NCBI GenBank assembly: GCA_014379065.1
Contig: JACMMM010000228.1
Span: 1-18,998, forward strand
DNA length: 18,998 bases
Reading direction: 5' to 3'
Source of the DNA: Saprospiraceae bacterium
GTDB taxonomy: Bacteria > Bacteroidota > Bacteroidia > Chitinophagales > Saprospiraceae
A model generated the notes under the pieces. The model was not told where the DNA came from and searched no databases. It was given only the letters and a program-made list of their open reading frames with translations. Position numbers and translations under genes: made by a program. This document shows positions 6,944-15,542 of this stretch, in pieces (position 1 is the stretch's first letter; every line of letters begins with the position of its first letter).

Positions 6944-8872
6944 TCACCACACTTCAAATTCCGTTCTCCTGTTTCTTGCCCTGCCTTCCGGGGTATCGTT
7001 GGATTCCAATGGTTTGCTTTCACCAAATCCCCTGAAACGCAAGCGTTCGGGAGCAATGCTTTTGGAGAGCAGGTAATCTTGCACCGCTTTGGCGCGAGCT
7101 TCGGAAAGCGTTTGGTTGAACGCATCGTCGCCTACATTGTCGGTATGGCCATTGATTTGAATTTTCAAGGTAGGGCTTCCTGTCAGTAATTGAGCGAGCC
7201 GAGCCAGTTCAGCCAGCGATTCGGATCGAAGTGCGGCCGAGCCTGTTTCAAAGAATACATTGCGAAGGATGATGGGTTTTGCACCAACAGTTGGTGGAGC
7301 GTTTTCTACTCCAATGGGCTGAAGTTCAATGTTTAACAAAAATGGCTTATCAAGCGTAGCACTTTCAACGAGATTGAAATTGTCCGAAAAAAACAAGAAT
7401 TTATCCTTGCTCACATTCAGCGCGTAGTCTTTTCCAGCGGGGAGGCAAACAAGGAATGTACCATCAGATTTGGTGCTCGCACTCACAAAAACCTTTCCCG
7501 TTTTCAAATCCGTGAATTCCACTTTTGCTGTGATGGGATAACCCGTGGCGGCATTGGTTACTTGCGCTTTGGCGTAGGTGACAGGCTGTGGGCGGGCGAA
7601 AGCGGGCAATTCAAAAGTATAAATGTCTAACCCGCCCCTGCCGCCGGGTCGGTCGCTGGCGAAATAGGCCGTTTTGCCGTCGAGGCTCACCACGAGCATA
7701 CCTTCTTCACCTTTTGTGTTGATGGGGTAACCCAGATTTTGTGGCTTTCCCCAAGCGCCGCTCGTGTCACGGCGGGCGAAAAAAATGTCGCTGCCGCCCA
7801 TGCCGGGGAGGCTGTCCGCAGAAAAGTAAAGCGTTTGGCCGTCCGGGTGAAGAAATGGGGTTTGCACTTTGCCTCCGGCATTGATGTGAGCAGGCAATTT
7901 CTCTGGTTTTTCCCACTTGCCTCCGGCCATCCGATTTGTTTGCCAAAGTGTGACAGGTGGTACAACACCATCCACCCCCCTGCTAAAAATAATCGTTTTG
8001 TTGTCGGCGCCGATGCTTGGTTGGGATTCCCAAATAGCGGAGTTGAGCGTGTTGCTAAACGGCACAGGTTTGGTCCAGCCGCTGCTTTTGAGTTGCGACC
8101 AATAAAGGTCACAAGCCCCTTGTGATCCCACATCCTCCCGGTTACAGCAGGTCAAAGCAAGCCATGAACCGTCTGGACTGATGGACTGTGCAGCTTCGCC
8201 AAAGTCTGGGGTATTTATTCCTTGAAGCGGTTTGGCTTTTTGCCAAACGCGGTCCTTTTGTTCGCTGCTGTAAAGGTTTTCATCGTTGCCACCGTCACGG
8301 CGGGTGAAAACCAAGATTCCGTCTGCTGTGAGCGAAGGAAAATATTCCATCCATCTAGTATTTATGGAATCGCCGACAGGTTTTGGATCAAACACTACTG
8401 GATTTTTAACCGCTTCGGTAGCAAACTGGGCGGATTTTAACAAACCTTCGGCATCACGGCGATAACGCTCATTTTTGGGTTTGCTGCGGAGGTAACTTGC
8501 GGAGTGTGTGGCACTTTCGGCAAATTTATCCATCTCCCATTCCGTTTGAGCTAGCAATAAAAAAGCCAGCGGATTGTAGGTGCTGTCCATTGCAATAGCT
8601 TCCTCAAAATGCTTTTCGGCTTTGAAAAAATCACGAAGCGAAATGAAATTGTCCGCGAGCGCTAGAAGCGCATCAATGAATTTGGGATCAGCCTTCAAAG
8701 CCTTTTCAAAATATCCTTGTGCGATGGCAGCTTGGCCAAGGTTAGCTTCATCCTTGCCTGCATTATAGGCAGAAAGGGCTTTTGAAGAGGTTGTTTGGGT
8801 GGTCGTATATTTTTGAGAGGTTCCTACGGAATGACAGAACAGCAGGAATAGGGCAATGATAGGCAAGCGCAT
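6944..8872 (-). CDS. TPR-PD40-OmpA outer-membrane protein
   Basis: A 642-aa protein expected to be exported and bound to peptidoglycan at the outer membrane. From the chosen start it has a signal peptide (MRLPIIALFLLFCHSVGTSQ) and two or three TPRs (about 32-125). These are followed by WD40-like PD40 beta-propeller segments (about 178-420; SPDGSWLALTC, HPDGQTLYFSADS, SLDGKTAYFASDRPGG), a carboxypeptidase-regulatory-like beta-sandwich (about 431-518) and an OmpA C-terminal domain (about 536-642). The OmpA domain has the diaminopimelate-binding pattern NGHTDNVG ... LSEARAKAV ... GRARNRRTEF. This domain order recurs in Bacteroidota, including the PorE-type protein of the type IX secretion system, but many paralogues exist, so that link is only possible. 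The ATG at 8870-8872 is preferred over the one at 8953 because the signal peptide starts there; the extra 27 residues would disrupt it. Confidence 0.9.
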   Translation of the reverse strand: MRLPIIALFLLFCHSVGTSQKYTTTQTTSSKALSAYNAGKDEANLGQAAIAQGYFEKALKADPKFIDALLALADNFISLRDFFKAEKHFEEAIAMDSTYNPLAFLLLAQTEWEMDKFAESATHSASYLRSKPKNERYRRDAEGLLKSAQFATEAVKNPVVFDPKPVGDSINTRWMEYFPSLTADGILVFTRRDGGNDENLYSSEQKDRVWQKAKPLQGINTPDFGEAAQSISPDGSWLALTCCNREDVGSQGACDLYWSQLKSSGWTKPVPFSNTLNSAIWESQPSIGADNKTIIFSRGVDGVVPPVTLWQTNRMAGGKWEKPEKLPAHINAGGKVQTPFLHPDGQTLYFSADSLPGMGGSDIFFARRDTSGAWGKPQNLGYPINTKGEEGMLVVSLDGKTAYFASDRPGGRGGLDIYTFELPAFARPQPVTYAKAQVTNAATGYPITAKVEFTDLKTGKVFVSASTKSDGTFLVCLPAGKDYALNVSKDKFLFFSDNFNLVESATLDKPFLLNIELQPIGVENAPPTVGAKPIILRNVFFETGSAALRSESLAELARLAQLLTGSPTLKIQINGHTDNVGDDAFNQTLSEARAKAVQDYLLSKSIAPERLRFRGFGESKPLESNDTPEGRARNRRTEFEVW

Positions 8873-9006
8873 GGGCCAGTTTTCAGACAAAACGAAATTT
8901 GGCAGGAAGTTGTTTTTAACGGATGGCAACATTTCAATTTGCTGGACAAGCAACTAATGCGGACATTTGACAGTGGTGATGAGACAAACATTAAATCTAC
9001 TTTTTT
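8873..9006. promoter_or_regulatory. Divergent intergenic region, OmpA-type and beta-barrel genes
   Basis: These 134 nt must hold the promoters of both divergent genes. I see only weak matches to TAnnTTTG, such as TACTTTTT at 8998-9005, which is too close to the ATG at 9007 to be used, and no clean -33/-7 pair or operator palindrome. Confidence 0.3.
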
Positions 9007-9690
9007 ATGAAAAATCTTTTGCCAGCCATCGCTTTCGCCTGTTTGGCGACCCCTGTTTTTTCGCAATTTCACATTGGGCTTTCTGGAGGAGGAAATATGT
9101 CATATTGGACCTGGGAAGTCAAATCGCCAGGTACGAGTATTGATTATGAACCTGCCATGGGCTGGCGCACCGTCGGATTTGGAGAATGGCAAATGAACTC
9201 GCTATTAGGATTTAGGGCCGAGTTTGGTACTCAGATGAAAGCCAATAAAATGATTGAGAATTTTATTTTTGAAACCGATTTATTGGCGGGTGACCTTGAC
9301 GGTACAAAATGGGTATTTCGAGAATTTTATCAATTTTATGAAGGGAGTTTCCTGGTTCAGGTTTCTCCGATAAAAAAATGTCGTCAAGTTTATTTGTTGG
9401 CAGGAGGCACAGCTGGATGGCTGGCGTTGGGCTGGAAAACCACAAAGGGTTCAGAAGCACACATTAAACATTCAAGCAAAAGTTTCATTTACTTAAAAGA
9501 CCCCAGTTGGAATCGCAATGCATTCGCTGCTGATTTTGGATTGGGTGGAAATATCCCGTTGGGTGTAAACAGTAAAATTAAAGTGGAGGCGCGTTATCAG
9601 CACAGCCTTTCCAATTTATCCAACTATGAAAATGTGGATGCGAGTATTAGCTCGCTTCTTTTCAATGTGGGCTATTTGCACCGTTTGTAA
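9007..9690 (+). CDS. Outer-membrane beta-barrel protein (PorT-like family)
   Basis: A 227-aa exported protein with a signal peptide MKNLLPAIAFACLATPVFSQ, after which it has alternating hydrophobic/polar beta strands, for example FHIGLSGGGNMSYWTWEV, LLGFRAEFGTQMK, KVEARYQHSLSNL and SLLFNVGYLHRL. Short loops give about eight strands, as in the small barrels commonly annotated as porin-family or outer membrane beta-barrel proteins in Bacteroidota. It has neither a catalytic motif nor a C-terminal aromatic residue. The gene diverges from the OmpA-family gene and is followed after 42 nt by a second small exported protein, so the two may be co-transcribed. The function cannot be deduced from sequence alone. 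Confidence 0.8.
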   Translation: MKNLLPAIAFACLATPVFSQFHIGLSGGGNMSYWTWEVKSPGTSIDYEPAMGWRTVGFGEWQMNSLLGFRAEFGTQMKANKMIENFIFETDLLAGDLDGTKWVFREFYQFYEGSFLVQVSPIKKCRQVYLLAGGTAGWLALGWKTTKGSEAHIKHSSKSFIYLKDPSWNRNAFAADFGLGGNIPLGVNSKIKVEARYQHSLSNLSNYENVDASISSLLFNVGYLHRL

Positions 9691-9732
9691 TCGTCCAAAT
9701 ATTTTCAACAAACCCGCCACAACACAGAGTTT

Positions 9733-10089
9733 ATGAAACAGATACTTTCCCGTTTATCGCTGATTTTTGTCTTCTCTACTTTCGCTTTCGTGCTTCAGGC
9801 ACAAACGGAAACCCCTGCGCCCACTCCTGAACAAATCCAGCCAAAGCCCAAAGGCATCACCGTTTCCGGGCCAGCAGGGGTGAATATTTCCGGGCCAACC
9901 ACCATCTGTAAAGGCGGTGAAACCATCTTGAAAGCAGAAGGGGATTACGAGAGTTTTGAATGGAATACTGGCGTGCAAGATCGCTTTCTTCGAGTGCGGG
10001 AAGAGGGGACTTATGAGGTGACAGTGACGACAAAAGGCGGTTGCAGGCTCACTACTTCTGTAACTGTGCGAATGATCCCCTGCACCTAA
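9733..10089 (+). CDS. Small secreted Ig/PKD-like domain protein
   Basis: A 118-aa exported protein. A signal peptide (about 1-23, ending FVLQAQ) is followed by a Pro-rich segment (TPAPTPEQIQPKPKG) and one Ig-like domain (about 50-118): GPTTICKGGETILKA, SFEWNTG, then EGTYEVTVTTKGGC. This is the single unit commonly found in tandem in large Bacteroidota surface proteins whose C-termini are T9SS-sorted. Here it stands alone, with three Cys residues and no sorting domain. It may be a periplasmic or surface adhesin-like unit; no function can be assigned. It lies 42 nt after the beta-barrel gene and 46 nt before ybeY on the same strand. Confidence 0.75.
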   Translation: MKQILSRLSLIFVFSTFAFVLQAQTETPAPTPEQIQPKPKGITVSGPAGVNISGPTTICKGGETILKAEGDYESFEWNTGVQDRFLRVREEGTYEVTVTTKGGCRLTTSVTVRMIPCT

Positions 10090-10135
10090 ATGGAGTACAG
10101 ATCAGTGCGTACATCAATGCTAAATCTGAACGAAT

Positions 10136-10588
10136 ATGCACTTCCCCGACCTACCCACCGATGAACCGGAAACCCCGGTATCTTTTCATTTTGAAGACGT
10201 CGAGTTTGAGCTTCCTGACGAGCAAATGCTGACGGATTGGCTATTGGGCGTGGCAGAATCCGAAGGGAAGGCGTTTATAGAAGTCAACTATATTTTTTGC
10301 TCCGATGAACGCTTGCGCGAAATGAACGTGGAATTCCTCGACCACGATTATTACACAGATGTCATCACTTTCCCATACGCCGAAGATGCCGTGCATGGCG
10401 ATGTTTTTATCAGTTCCGAACGGGTGGCGGACAACGCCCAATCGCTGGGCGTGACCTTTGAACACGAGCTCTGCCGGGTTTTGGTTCACGGTGTGCTGCA
10501 TTTGGCGGGCTATTTGGACAAAACCGAGGAGGCTGAGCGCGTGATGCGAGAGCGGGAGGATTTTTATTTGCAAAAAATTGTCATATAG
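10136..10588 (+). CDS. ybeY: Endoribonuclease YbeY, rRNA maturation factor
   Basis: A 150-aa metal-dependent endoribonuclease involved in 16S rRNA 3'-end processing and ribosome quality control. Conserved elements are the SDERLREMN region (56-64), TDVITFP (74-80), GDVFIS (88-93) and HGVLHLAGY (118-126) with metal ligands His118 and His122. In most bacteria the motif ends GYDH and supplies a third His. Here it reads GYLDKT, so that His is absent and Asp128 or Lys129 occupies the region. To my knowledge the GYxDK form is typical of Bacteroidota YbeY, so this is lineage-specific, not a defect. The 47-nt upstream gap has no clear promoter, so read-through from the secreted protein gene is likely. 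The ATG at 10136 gives the normal length. Confidence 0.95.
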   Translation: MHFPDLPTDEPETPVSFHFEDVEFELPDEQMLTDWLLGVAESEGKAFIEVNYIFCSDERLREMNVEFLDHDYYTDVITFPYAEDAVHGDVFISSERVADNAQSLGVTFEHELCRVLVHGVLHLAGYLDKTEEAERVMREREDFYLQKIVI

Positions 10589-10672
10589 GCCATATGATTT
10601 TGTAATTGCAAGGGAATACATTTTACTTTACTGCATTTATTTAGAGCAACTGTTCAAACCAATAAATAGACC

Positions 10673-11059
10673 ATGAAATTACATCTACGCATTCTTCTCT
10701 TTTTTCTCTTTTCTTGTACCTCATCTCTCTCAGCACAGTCCTGGCAAAAGTTAGGTGGACCATTTGGAGGAGGTAGTTTTGTCTACCCAGGAAAGCCGGG
10801 ATTCCTGTTTATGATATTAGAGTACAACGAGCTTTACCGTTCCTCAGATGGCGGTGTCAATTGGCAAAAAATGCCTGCAACTCCCGCCAGTACCTGGAAT
10901 TCTCCGCTGGCAGTAGGCGCTGATGGAAATCTGTACGCAGGCGAGGGCAATAAGATATTCCGTTCTGTGGATAACGGCCAGAGTTGGGCCCAAATCGGCA
11001 GCGTTTCACATCACACTATTTTTGCAATTCCTACCGGGGAGATTTTGGTCGGGACTTAA
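10673..11059 (+). CDS. N-terminal fragment of Asp-box-repeat T9SS protein, ends at in-frame TAA
   Basis: The fragment has 128 codons, with a signal peptide (MKLHLRILLFFLFSCTSSLSAQ) and the first two Asp-box repeats (RSSDGGVNWQ, RSVDNGQSWA). It ends GEILVGT followed by TAA at 11057-11059. The same frame continues directly after the stop with QGIKRSIDNGQTWA, a third Asp-box at the expected spacing. The fragment and the next entry are therefore one gene with one nonsense codon; a Tyr or Asn codon at that position would restore it. As it stands, a short secreted propeller fragment with no sorting signal would be made. The 84-nt gap after ybeY is AT-rich with no clear promoter. Confidence 0.8.
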   Translation: MKLHLRILLFFLFSCTSSLSAQSWQKLGGPFGGGSFVYPGKPGFLFMILEYNELYRSSDGGVNWQKMPATPASTWNSPLAVGADGNLYAGEGNKIFRSVDNGQSWAQIGSVSHHTIFAIPTGEILVGT

Positions 11060-11104
11060 CAAGGCATCAAAAGATCCATAGACAATGGCCAAACATGGGC
11101 CGTA

Positions 11105-14100
11105 GTGTCCAGCAATTTTCTCTTTGCCGAACATTTTGCTTACAACCCTAATTCTGGTGATGTGTATGCCTGGGAAGATTATGTTTCCATCGGCAGTTTG
11201 GGCAAAGTTTGGCGGTCTTCGGATAACGGCCTAACATGGTCGGTAATGCTGGAGTCGTTGGAGCTACAACCTTACCAGATTGCCTTTTCGCCTACTGGGG
11301 GAATCTTTATTGGTGCACAAGATTTCATTTGGCGTAGTTTAGATAATGGTGCGACCTGGACAAGCCTGGACGCAATTTTCCCAAACAGCTATGAGGCCAT
11401 TTCGGTGGCTGTGGGCTCAACAGGGCGGCTTTTTGCCTTTGAGTGGTATGTGTCAAAATATTCCGACGACAATGGCAATACCTGGAATATACTTGAAGAC
11501 TCCGGTCGAAACCCCTTAATTGAATTTAGCAGTACTCCGGATGGAAAAGTTTTTGGGCTGCGGAGTAATGGGAGCCTTCAGCGTTCGGATGATAATGGGG
11601 TCAACTGGCAGTTTTCGGCCAACGGCATATTGAACTCATCGGTTACCAACTTGCAACATATTGACGGTACGCACCTGCTTGCGCTAACAGGAGATGGACT
11701 TTTTTACAGTAAAGACAGCGGATCTTCCTGGGATTTGATTTGGGAAAAGGTAACTGATGACGTTCTAATTTGGAGTGGGTTTCTGCTTCAGGTTGCCCCT
11801 GACGGCAGTTGGTATCTCTGGGATGGTTTCAATTTGCTAAAATTTATTGACGAGGGCCAATCGCATACAACACTACAGGTACCTGGGCTGAACAGTTCAA
11901 ATTTTAACGGGTTTAAGATCTCTCCCATTACTGGAAAAATATTTTTGTCCTCGTGGAGCGAACTTATTACATCCACAGACGGTGGCCAGAATTGGGATCA
12001 TACATCCAACGTTTTTTTTAATTATGAAGACATCGTTATAATGCCGGATGGCAGCCTGATATATCATGACGCAGACGGTATTTATAAATCCTTTGACCAA
12101 GGCCAAACCTGGGCACAAATCTCCAATCGGTATTTTTGGCCAGATGCCCCAGTGGTATCTTCAAATGGCACTTTGTATGGAATTGATGGCGGGAATCCGA
12201 GTTCTTTGTTTATCTCTCCAGATGGCGGCTTGACCTGGGACTCTATTCCTATCAATTTCAGCACGTCGCTTTATTCGCTGGTTGTCAACAATGTCGGCTT
12301 CATTTATGCTTTTGACAACTTTGGCAATGTGGTATTGCGCTCTGTGGATGGCGGGCACAGTTTTAACCCACTTCCAATCATTGACGACGAATATAATTCG
12401 ATTTCGGATATTTCGCTCAGCCCTTCTCAATACCTTTTTATCCTAGGAGAGGCAGAGGGAATTTACCGCAGTGCTACACCTACCACGCAAGTAAAATTGC
12501 TTTCAGGGCGGACTTATCATGATTTGGATGGCGCCTGTAGTCTTTCCACGCCCGATTCCCTTTTGCGGGGAAAAATTGTAAAAGCCAGTTCAAATGGTCA
12601 AACGGTGTATGGGTATTCTAATTCGTCAGGCAAATACATCGTGCCTGTAAACGCAGGTAATTATCAAATTTCGATCACACCACCCAACGATTACTGGCAG
12701 AGTTGCGGTTCAAATACGAGCATCCCAAACAACAACGACATTGGAATAGTAGATTCTGCAGATGTGGGACTTCGCATACTTACCGAATGCCCATACGCGG
12801 AAGTAGATGTGAGTGCCCCGTTCCTGCGCCGCTGTTTTGAGAGTCAGATATTTGTACACTACAGCAATAACGGAACCATCCCAGCCGACAATGCAAGGCT
12901 GGAAATCACACTTGATTCCCTGCTTGATTTCAACAGCTCTTCCCTACCGATCTCAGCACAAAATGGACAAACCTATACCTTTCAACTGGGCAATATTCCT
13001 GTCGGTGGCCATGGCAATATGAGCCTCAAGGTCACGCCTTCTTGCAACGCAGCGATGGGTTATATTCATTGTCTGGAGGCGCATATTTACCCAGATGAGC
13101 TCTGCCCACCAATCAGCGGCGCACACCTTGTAACTTCTGCCGTTTGTTTGGGAGATTCCGTTCAACTGCGCATTGACAATACAGGGAATGCTGATATGGG
13201 CCAGCCCTTAGATTGGTATGCCTTTGATTTTGACCATTTCAACTTCCCTTTTGCTGTTATTGCTACCGGTCAATATCAGTTGGCTGCGGGGGAACATTTT
13301 ATACAAAATATTGCAGCGGGTTTTCAAAGAGTAGATTTCTATGCTGATCAATCCGCGCAGTACCCTTTTAATGTAGTGTCGCATACACAAATACAAGGCT
13401 GCGGAACAGCCGCAGGTGGAGCGCCGCTAAGCATCATAAATGATGATGAAGAAGGGCCTTTTGTGGACAAATTTTGTGTCCGAAACATTGGCGCTTATGA
13501 TCCTAACGATAAACAGGGATTCCCCGAGGGCCTTTCTGAGCACGGATACATTGAGCGCGAGCAAACGCTGGAATACCTCATCAGATTTCAAAATACGGGC
13601 ACAGACACCGCTTTTAACGTAACGATTCGTGACGCATTATCAGATTTGTTAGACCCCGGCTCCGTTCGTTTGGGCGCAACAAGCCACCCCTGTAAGTTGC
13701 AAATAACTCCTTCCGGTGCGTTGATGCTGATATTTGAACACATTTTATTGCCTGATTCGAACATCAATGAGCCTGGCTCCCATGGGTTTGCGCAGTTTAC
13801 CATCAGCCAAAAAAGTGGCAATGCTTTCGGTTCAACCATCCAAAACCGTGCAAGTATTTATTTTGACTTCAATCCACCCGTGATTACCAACCAGACTTTG
13901 CACACGGTGGGCATTCCTTTGGTAACTGGGACCGAATCAGTGTCTGTTCACCAGCCGAAATTGAGTTTTTCGCCGAATCCTTTTCACGAATCTACACTCC
14001 TTACGATAAGCGATCACGGAGCTGATTCGCAATCTTTCATTTTTGAATTGTTTGATCCCTTGGGCAAAAAAGTTCGCTCAAGCACATTTACAGGCACCCA

Positions 14101-14203
14101 ATTGCGAATTTCACAAGACCATCTTCCGAATGGAGCGTATCAGTTTGTGTTAAAAACCTCTAAGGACATAGTTTTGGGGAGCGGTACGATCGTGGCGCAG
14201 TAG
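11105..14203 (+). CDS. Asp-box/BNR-repeat T9SS type A sorting protein (main part, downstream of TAA)
   Basis: The frame is open from 11060, just after the TAA, to 14203. The GTG at 11105 is only the first possible internal start and lies mid-repeat. Residues 1 to about 460 form a beta-propeller with repeated Asp-boxes S-x-D-x-G-x-(T/N/S)-(W/F): RSSDNGLTWS, RSLDNGATWT, YSDDNGNTWN, YSKDSGSSWD, TSTDGGQNWD, KSFDQGQTWA, ISPDGGLTWD, RSVDGGHSFN. Next come a carboxypeptidase-regulatory/SdrD-B-like sandwich (about 465-535) and a DUF11-type domain (about 795-935; YDPNDKQGFPEG, LEYLIRFQNTGTDTAFNVTI, NRASIYFDFNPPVITN). The T9SS type A sorting domain (about 952-1032) begins LSFSPNPF and ends LPNGAYQFVLKTS. 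Intact, it would be exported by Sec and anchored or released by T9SS. Asp-boxes occur in sialidases and many non-enzymes; no catalytic sialidase residues are recognised. Confidence 0.88.
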   Translation: MSSNFLFAEHFAYNPNSGDVYAWEDYVSIGSLGKVWRSSDNGLTWSVMLESLELQPYQIAFSPTGGIFIGAQDFIWRSLDNGATWTSLDAIFPNSYEAISVAVGSTGRLFAFEWYVSKYSDDNGNTWNILEDSGRNPLIEFSSTPDGKVFGLRSNGSLQRSDDNGVNWQFSANGILNSSVTNLQHIDGTHLLALTGDGLFYSKDSGSSWDLIWEKVTDDVLIWSGFLLQVAPDGSWYLWDGFNLLKFIDEGQSHTTLQVPGLNSSNFNGFKISPITGKIFLSSWSELITSTDGGQNWDHTSNVFFNYEDIVIMPDGSLIYHDADGIYKSFDQGQTWAQISNRYFWPDAPVVSSNGTLYGIDGGNPSSLFISPDGGLTWDSIPINFSTSLYSLVVNNVGFIYAFDNFGNVVLRSVDGGHSFNPLPIIDDEYNSISDISLSPSQYLFILGEAEGIYRSATPTTQVKLLSGRTYHDLDGACSLSTPDSLLRGKIVKASSNGQTVYGYSNSSGKYIVPVNAGNYQISITPPNDYWQSCGSNTSIPNNNDIGIVDSADVGLRILTECPYAEVDVSAPFLRRCFESQIFVHYSNNGTIPADNARLEITLDSLLDFNSSSLPISAQNGQTYTFQLGNIPVGGHGNMSLKVTPSCNAAMGYIHCLEAHIYPDELCPPISGAHLVTSAVCLGDSVQLRIDNTGNADMGQPLDWYAFDFDHFNFPFAVIATGQYQLAAGEHFIQNIAAGFQRVDFYADQSAQYPFNVVSHTQIQGCGTAAGGAPLSIINDDEEGPFVDKFCVRNIGAYDPNDKQGFPEGLSEHGYIEREQTLEYLIRFQNTGTDTAFNVTIRDALSDLLDPGSVRLGATSHPCKLQITPSGALMLIFEHILLPDSNINEPGSHGFAQFTISQKSGNAFGSTIQNRASIYFDFNPPVITNQTLHTVGIPLVTGTESVSVHQPKLSFSPNPFHESTLLTISDHGADSQSFIFELFDPLGKKVRSSTFTGTQLRISQDHLPNGAYQFVLKTSKDIVLGSGTIVAQ

Positions 14204-14277
14204 GAATTTGAAAACCCATGCAACGCCTTTGGATGTGCGTGGTCTTTGCTTCCAGTTCTTCACTAAAATTATTTCTT

Positions 14278-15405
14278 ATGTATCGTTTTTCCTTCAAGCA
14301 ATGGGCGCTTTTGCCCGCACTCCTGCTTGCCTTTGGCGCGTTACTGCCGGCACAAGAGTATTCCTACAACTTTATATCCCCCCAAGCTTATCACAGAAGT
14401 CCTTGCAAACCCTTCATCGGCGTGGGCACTAGCAAGGTGACCGAGGGGTTGAAAGTGGACTACACGGTAGACAACACCCCAGCTACCCAATACGGCGTGC
14501 TGGCTGGTGATGTGATCCTTACTCTGGATGGCGTGCCTGTCCATTCGCAACCAGAATTGTTGCGCGAGCGCGACAAACACCAACAAGGCGAAGCTTTCTC
14601 CCTGACCATTCTGCGCGAGGGTGTTGAAAAGACCATTAATGCCCGTTTCAAGGAATGCAACGCGGAAGAACTTGAGGCTGTGCAGCAAAATAAGTGGGAA
14701 CATTTGGCAGAGATGGAAATAAAAACTGTTCCGAGCGCAGATCGTGGTTACTTCAACTATAAGATGGAGCGTGACCCTTGCAAAGTATTTATCGGTGTTT
14801 ATACTGGAGCCAATGGCCCCGATGGTCGAGGTATCCGCGTAGATGGCGTGATTGACAACACACCCGCTAAAACAAGTGACGTTCAACCGGGCGATATCAT
14901 CCTTGCGTTTAATGGAATTTCGGTTAACAGCTATCAGGCGCTGACCACCGAACGCGATAAAAACAAACCGGGCGATGCTTTCCGCCTGACAGTTTTGCGC
15001 AATAGCGCCAACTTAGAAATAAAGGCTAAGTTCAAACCTTGCGGTACTCCAGGCAAAGCACCTGTGAAAGAAACAGCGCAAGTGATGCAAGAAGACAAAA
15101 CATCCGAGCAGCGGGAAGTCCCCAAAAGTTTAGATAATACATTAAACTTGGTCGTGTTCGAGGCTTATCCAAGTCCAACCTTGGGCCTTCTAAATATCCA
15201 GTTTGAGGCAGAAGCCGTGCCGACCGCCGTACGTATTCAGGATGTTGCTGGCAGGGTGGTGTACCGCAAGGATCTTCCTCTATTCGGAGGATCGTTCAAC
15301 GAACAGGTCAACCTATCCAATAATAAGGCCGGAAATTATGTGCTGAGCGTTCAGCAGGGGGATAGAGTGCAGTCTAAGCAGATTGTGTTGTTGCCTAGAG
15401 CGTAA
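14278..15405 (+). CDS. Tandem PDZ-domain protein with T9SS type A sorting domain
   Basis: A 375-aa exported protein. It has a signal peptide (about 1-26; LLPALLLAFGALLPAQ) and two PDZ domains that look like an internal duplication. PDZ1 spans about 43-127 (CKPFIGVGT ... DNTPATQYGVLAGDVILTLD ... FKEC), PDZ2 about 168-255 (CKVFIGVYT ... DNTPAKTSDVQPGDIILAFN ... FKPC). Both begin with a Cys and end with a Cys at matching places (43/127 and 168/255), suggesting disulfides outside the cytoplasm. A linker precedes the C-terminal T9SS type A sorting domain (about 290-375; EAYPSPTLGLLNIQF ... NKAGNYVLSVQQG). No protease domain is present, so it probably binds peptides or protein C-termini on the surface. 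The ATG at 14278 is preferred over one at 14218, which would put 20 residues ahead of the signal peptide. A strong terminator follows. Confidence 0.88.
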   Translation: MYRFSFKQWALLPALLLAFGALLPAQEYSYNFISPQAYHRSPCKPFIGVGTSKVTEGLKVDYTVDNTPATQYGVLAGDVILTLDGVPVHSQPELLRERDKHQQGEAFSLTILREGVEKTINARFKECNAEELEAVQQNKWEHLAEMEIKTVPSADRGYFNYKMERDPCKVFIGVYTGANGPDGRGIRVDGVIDNTPAKTSDVQPGDIILAFNGISVNSYQALTTERDKNKPGDAFRLTVLRNSANLEIKAKFKPCGTPGKAPVKETAQVMQEDKTSEQREVPKSLDNTLNLVVFEAYPSPTLGLLNIQFEAEAVPTAVRIQDVAGRVVYRKDLPLFGGSFNEQVNLSNNKAGNYVLSVQQGDRVQSKQIVLLPRA

Positions 15406-15428
15406 GGGAATTTGAGTTTGGGAAATGA

Positions 15429-15471
15429 CAAACCCGTCTTTCAGTATAGCTGGAGGACGGGTTTGTTTTTT
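15429..15471 (+). terminator. Rho-independent terminator after the PDZ gene
   Basis: Stem arms 15429-15444 and 15450-15465 form 16 pairs (14 Watson-Crick and two G-U) around the loop TATAG, followed by six T residues. It begins 24 nt after the PDZ gene's TAA. On the minus strand there is no T-run after the stem, so it serves mainly the plus-strand gene. Confidence 0.85.
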
Positions 15472-15542
15472 AGACTCATTTTGTTAAAATTTGTGCAAAA
15501 TTGATAGTCAACTTATGGTTTTGCGCAAAATTTAACACTTCG

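Noticed and set aside
8873..8953. Earlier ATG for the OmpA-family protein
   Set aside because: The 27 extra residues precede and bury a standard signal peptide starting at the ATG 8870-8872.
10673..14203. Active sialidase, based on many Asp-boxes
   Set aside because: Asp-boxes are structural and widespread; the catalytic Arg triad and nucleophile pattern of sialidases is not recognised.
14218..14277. Earlier ATG for the PDZ protein
   Set aside because: It would place 20 residues before a clean signal peptide; ATG 14278 gives MYRFSFKQWALLPALLLAFG.
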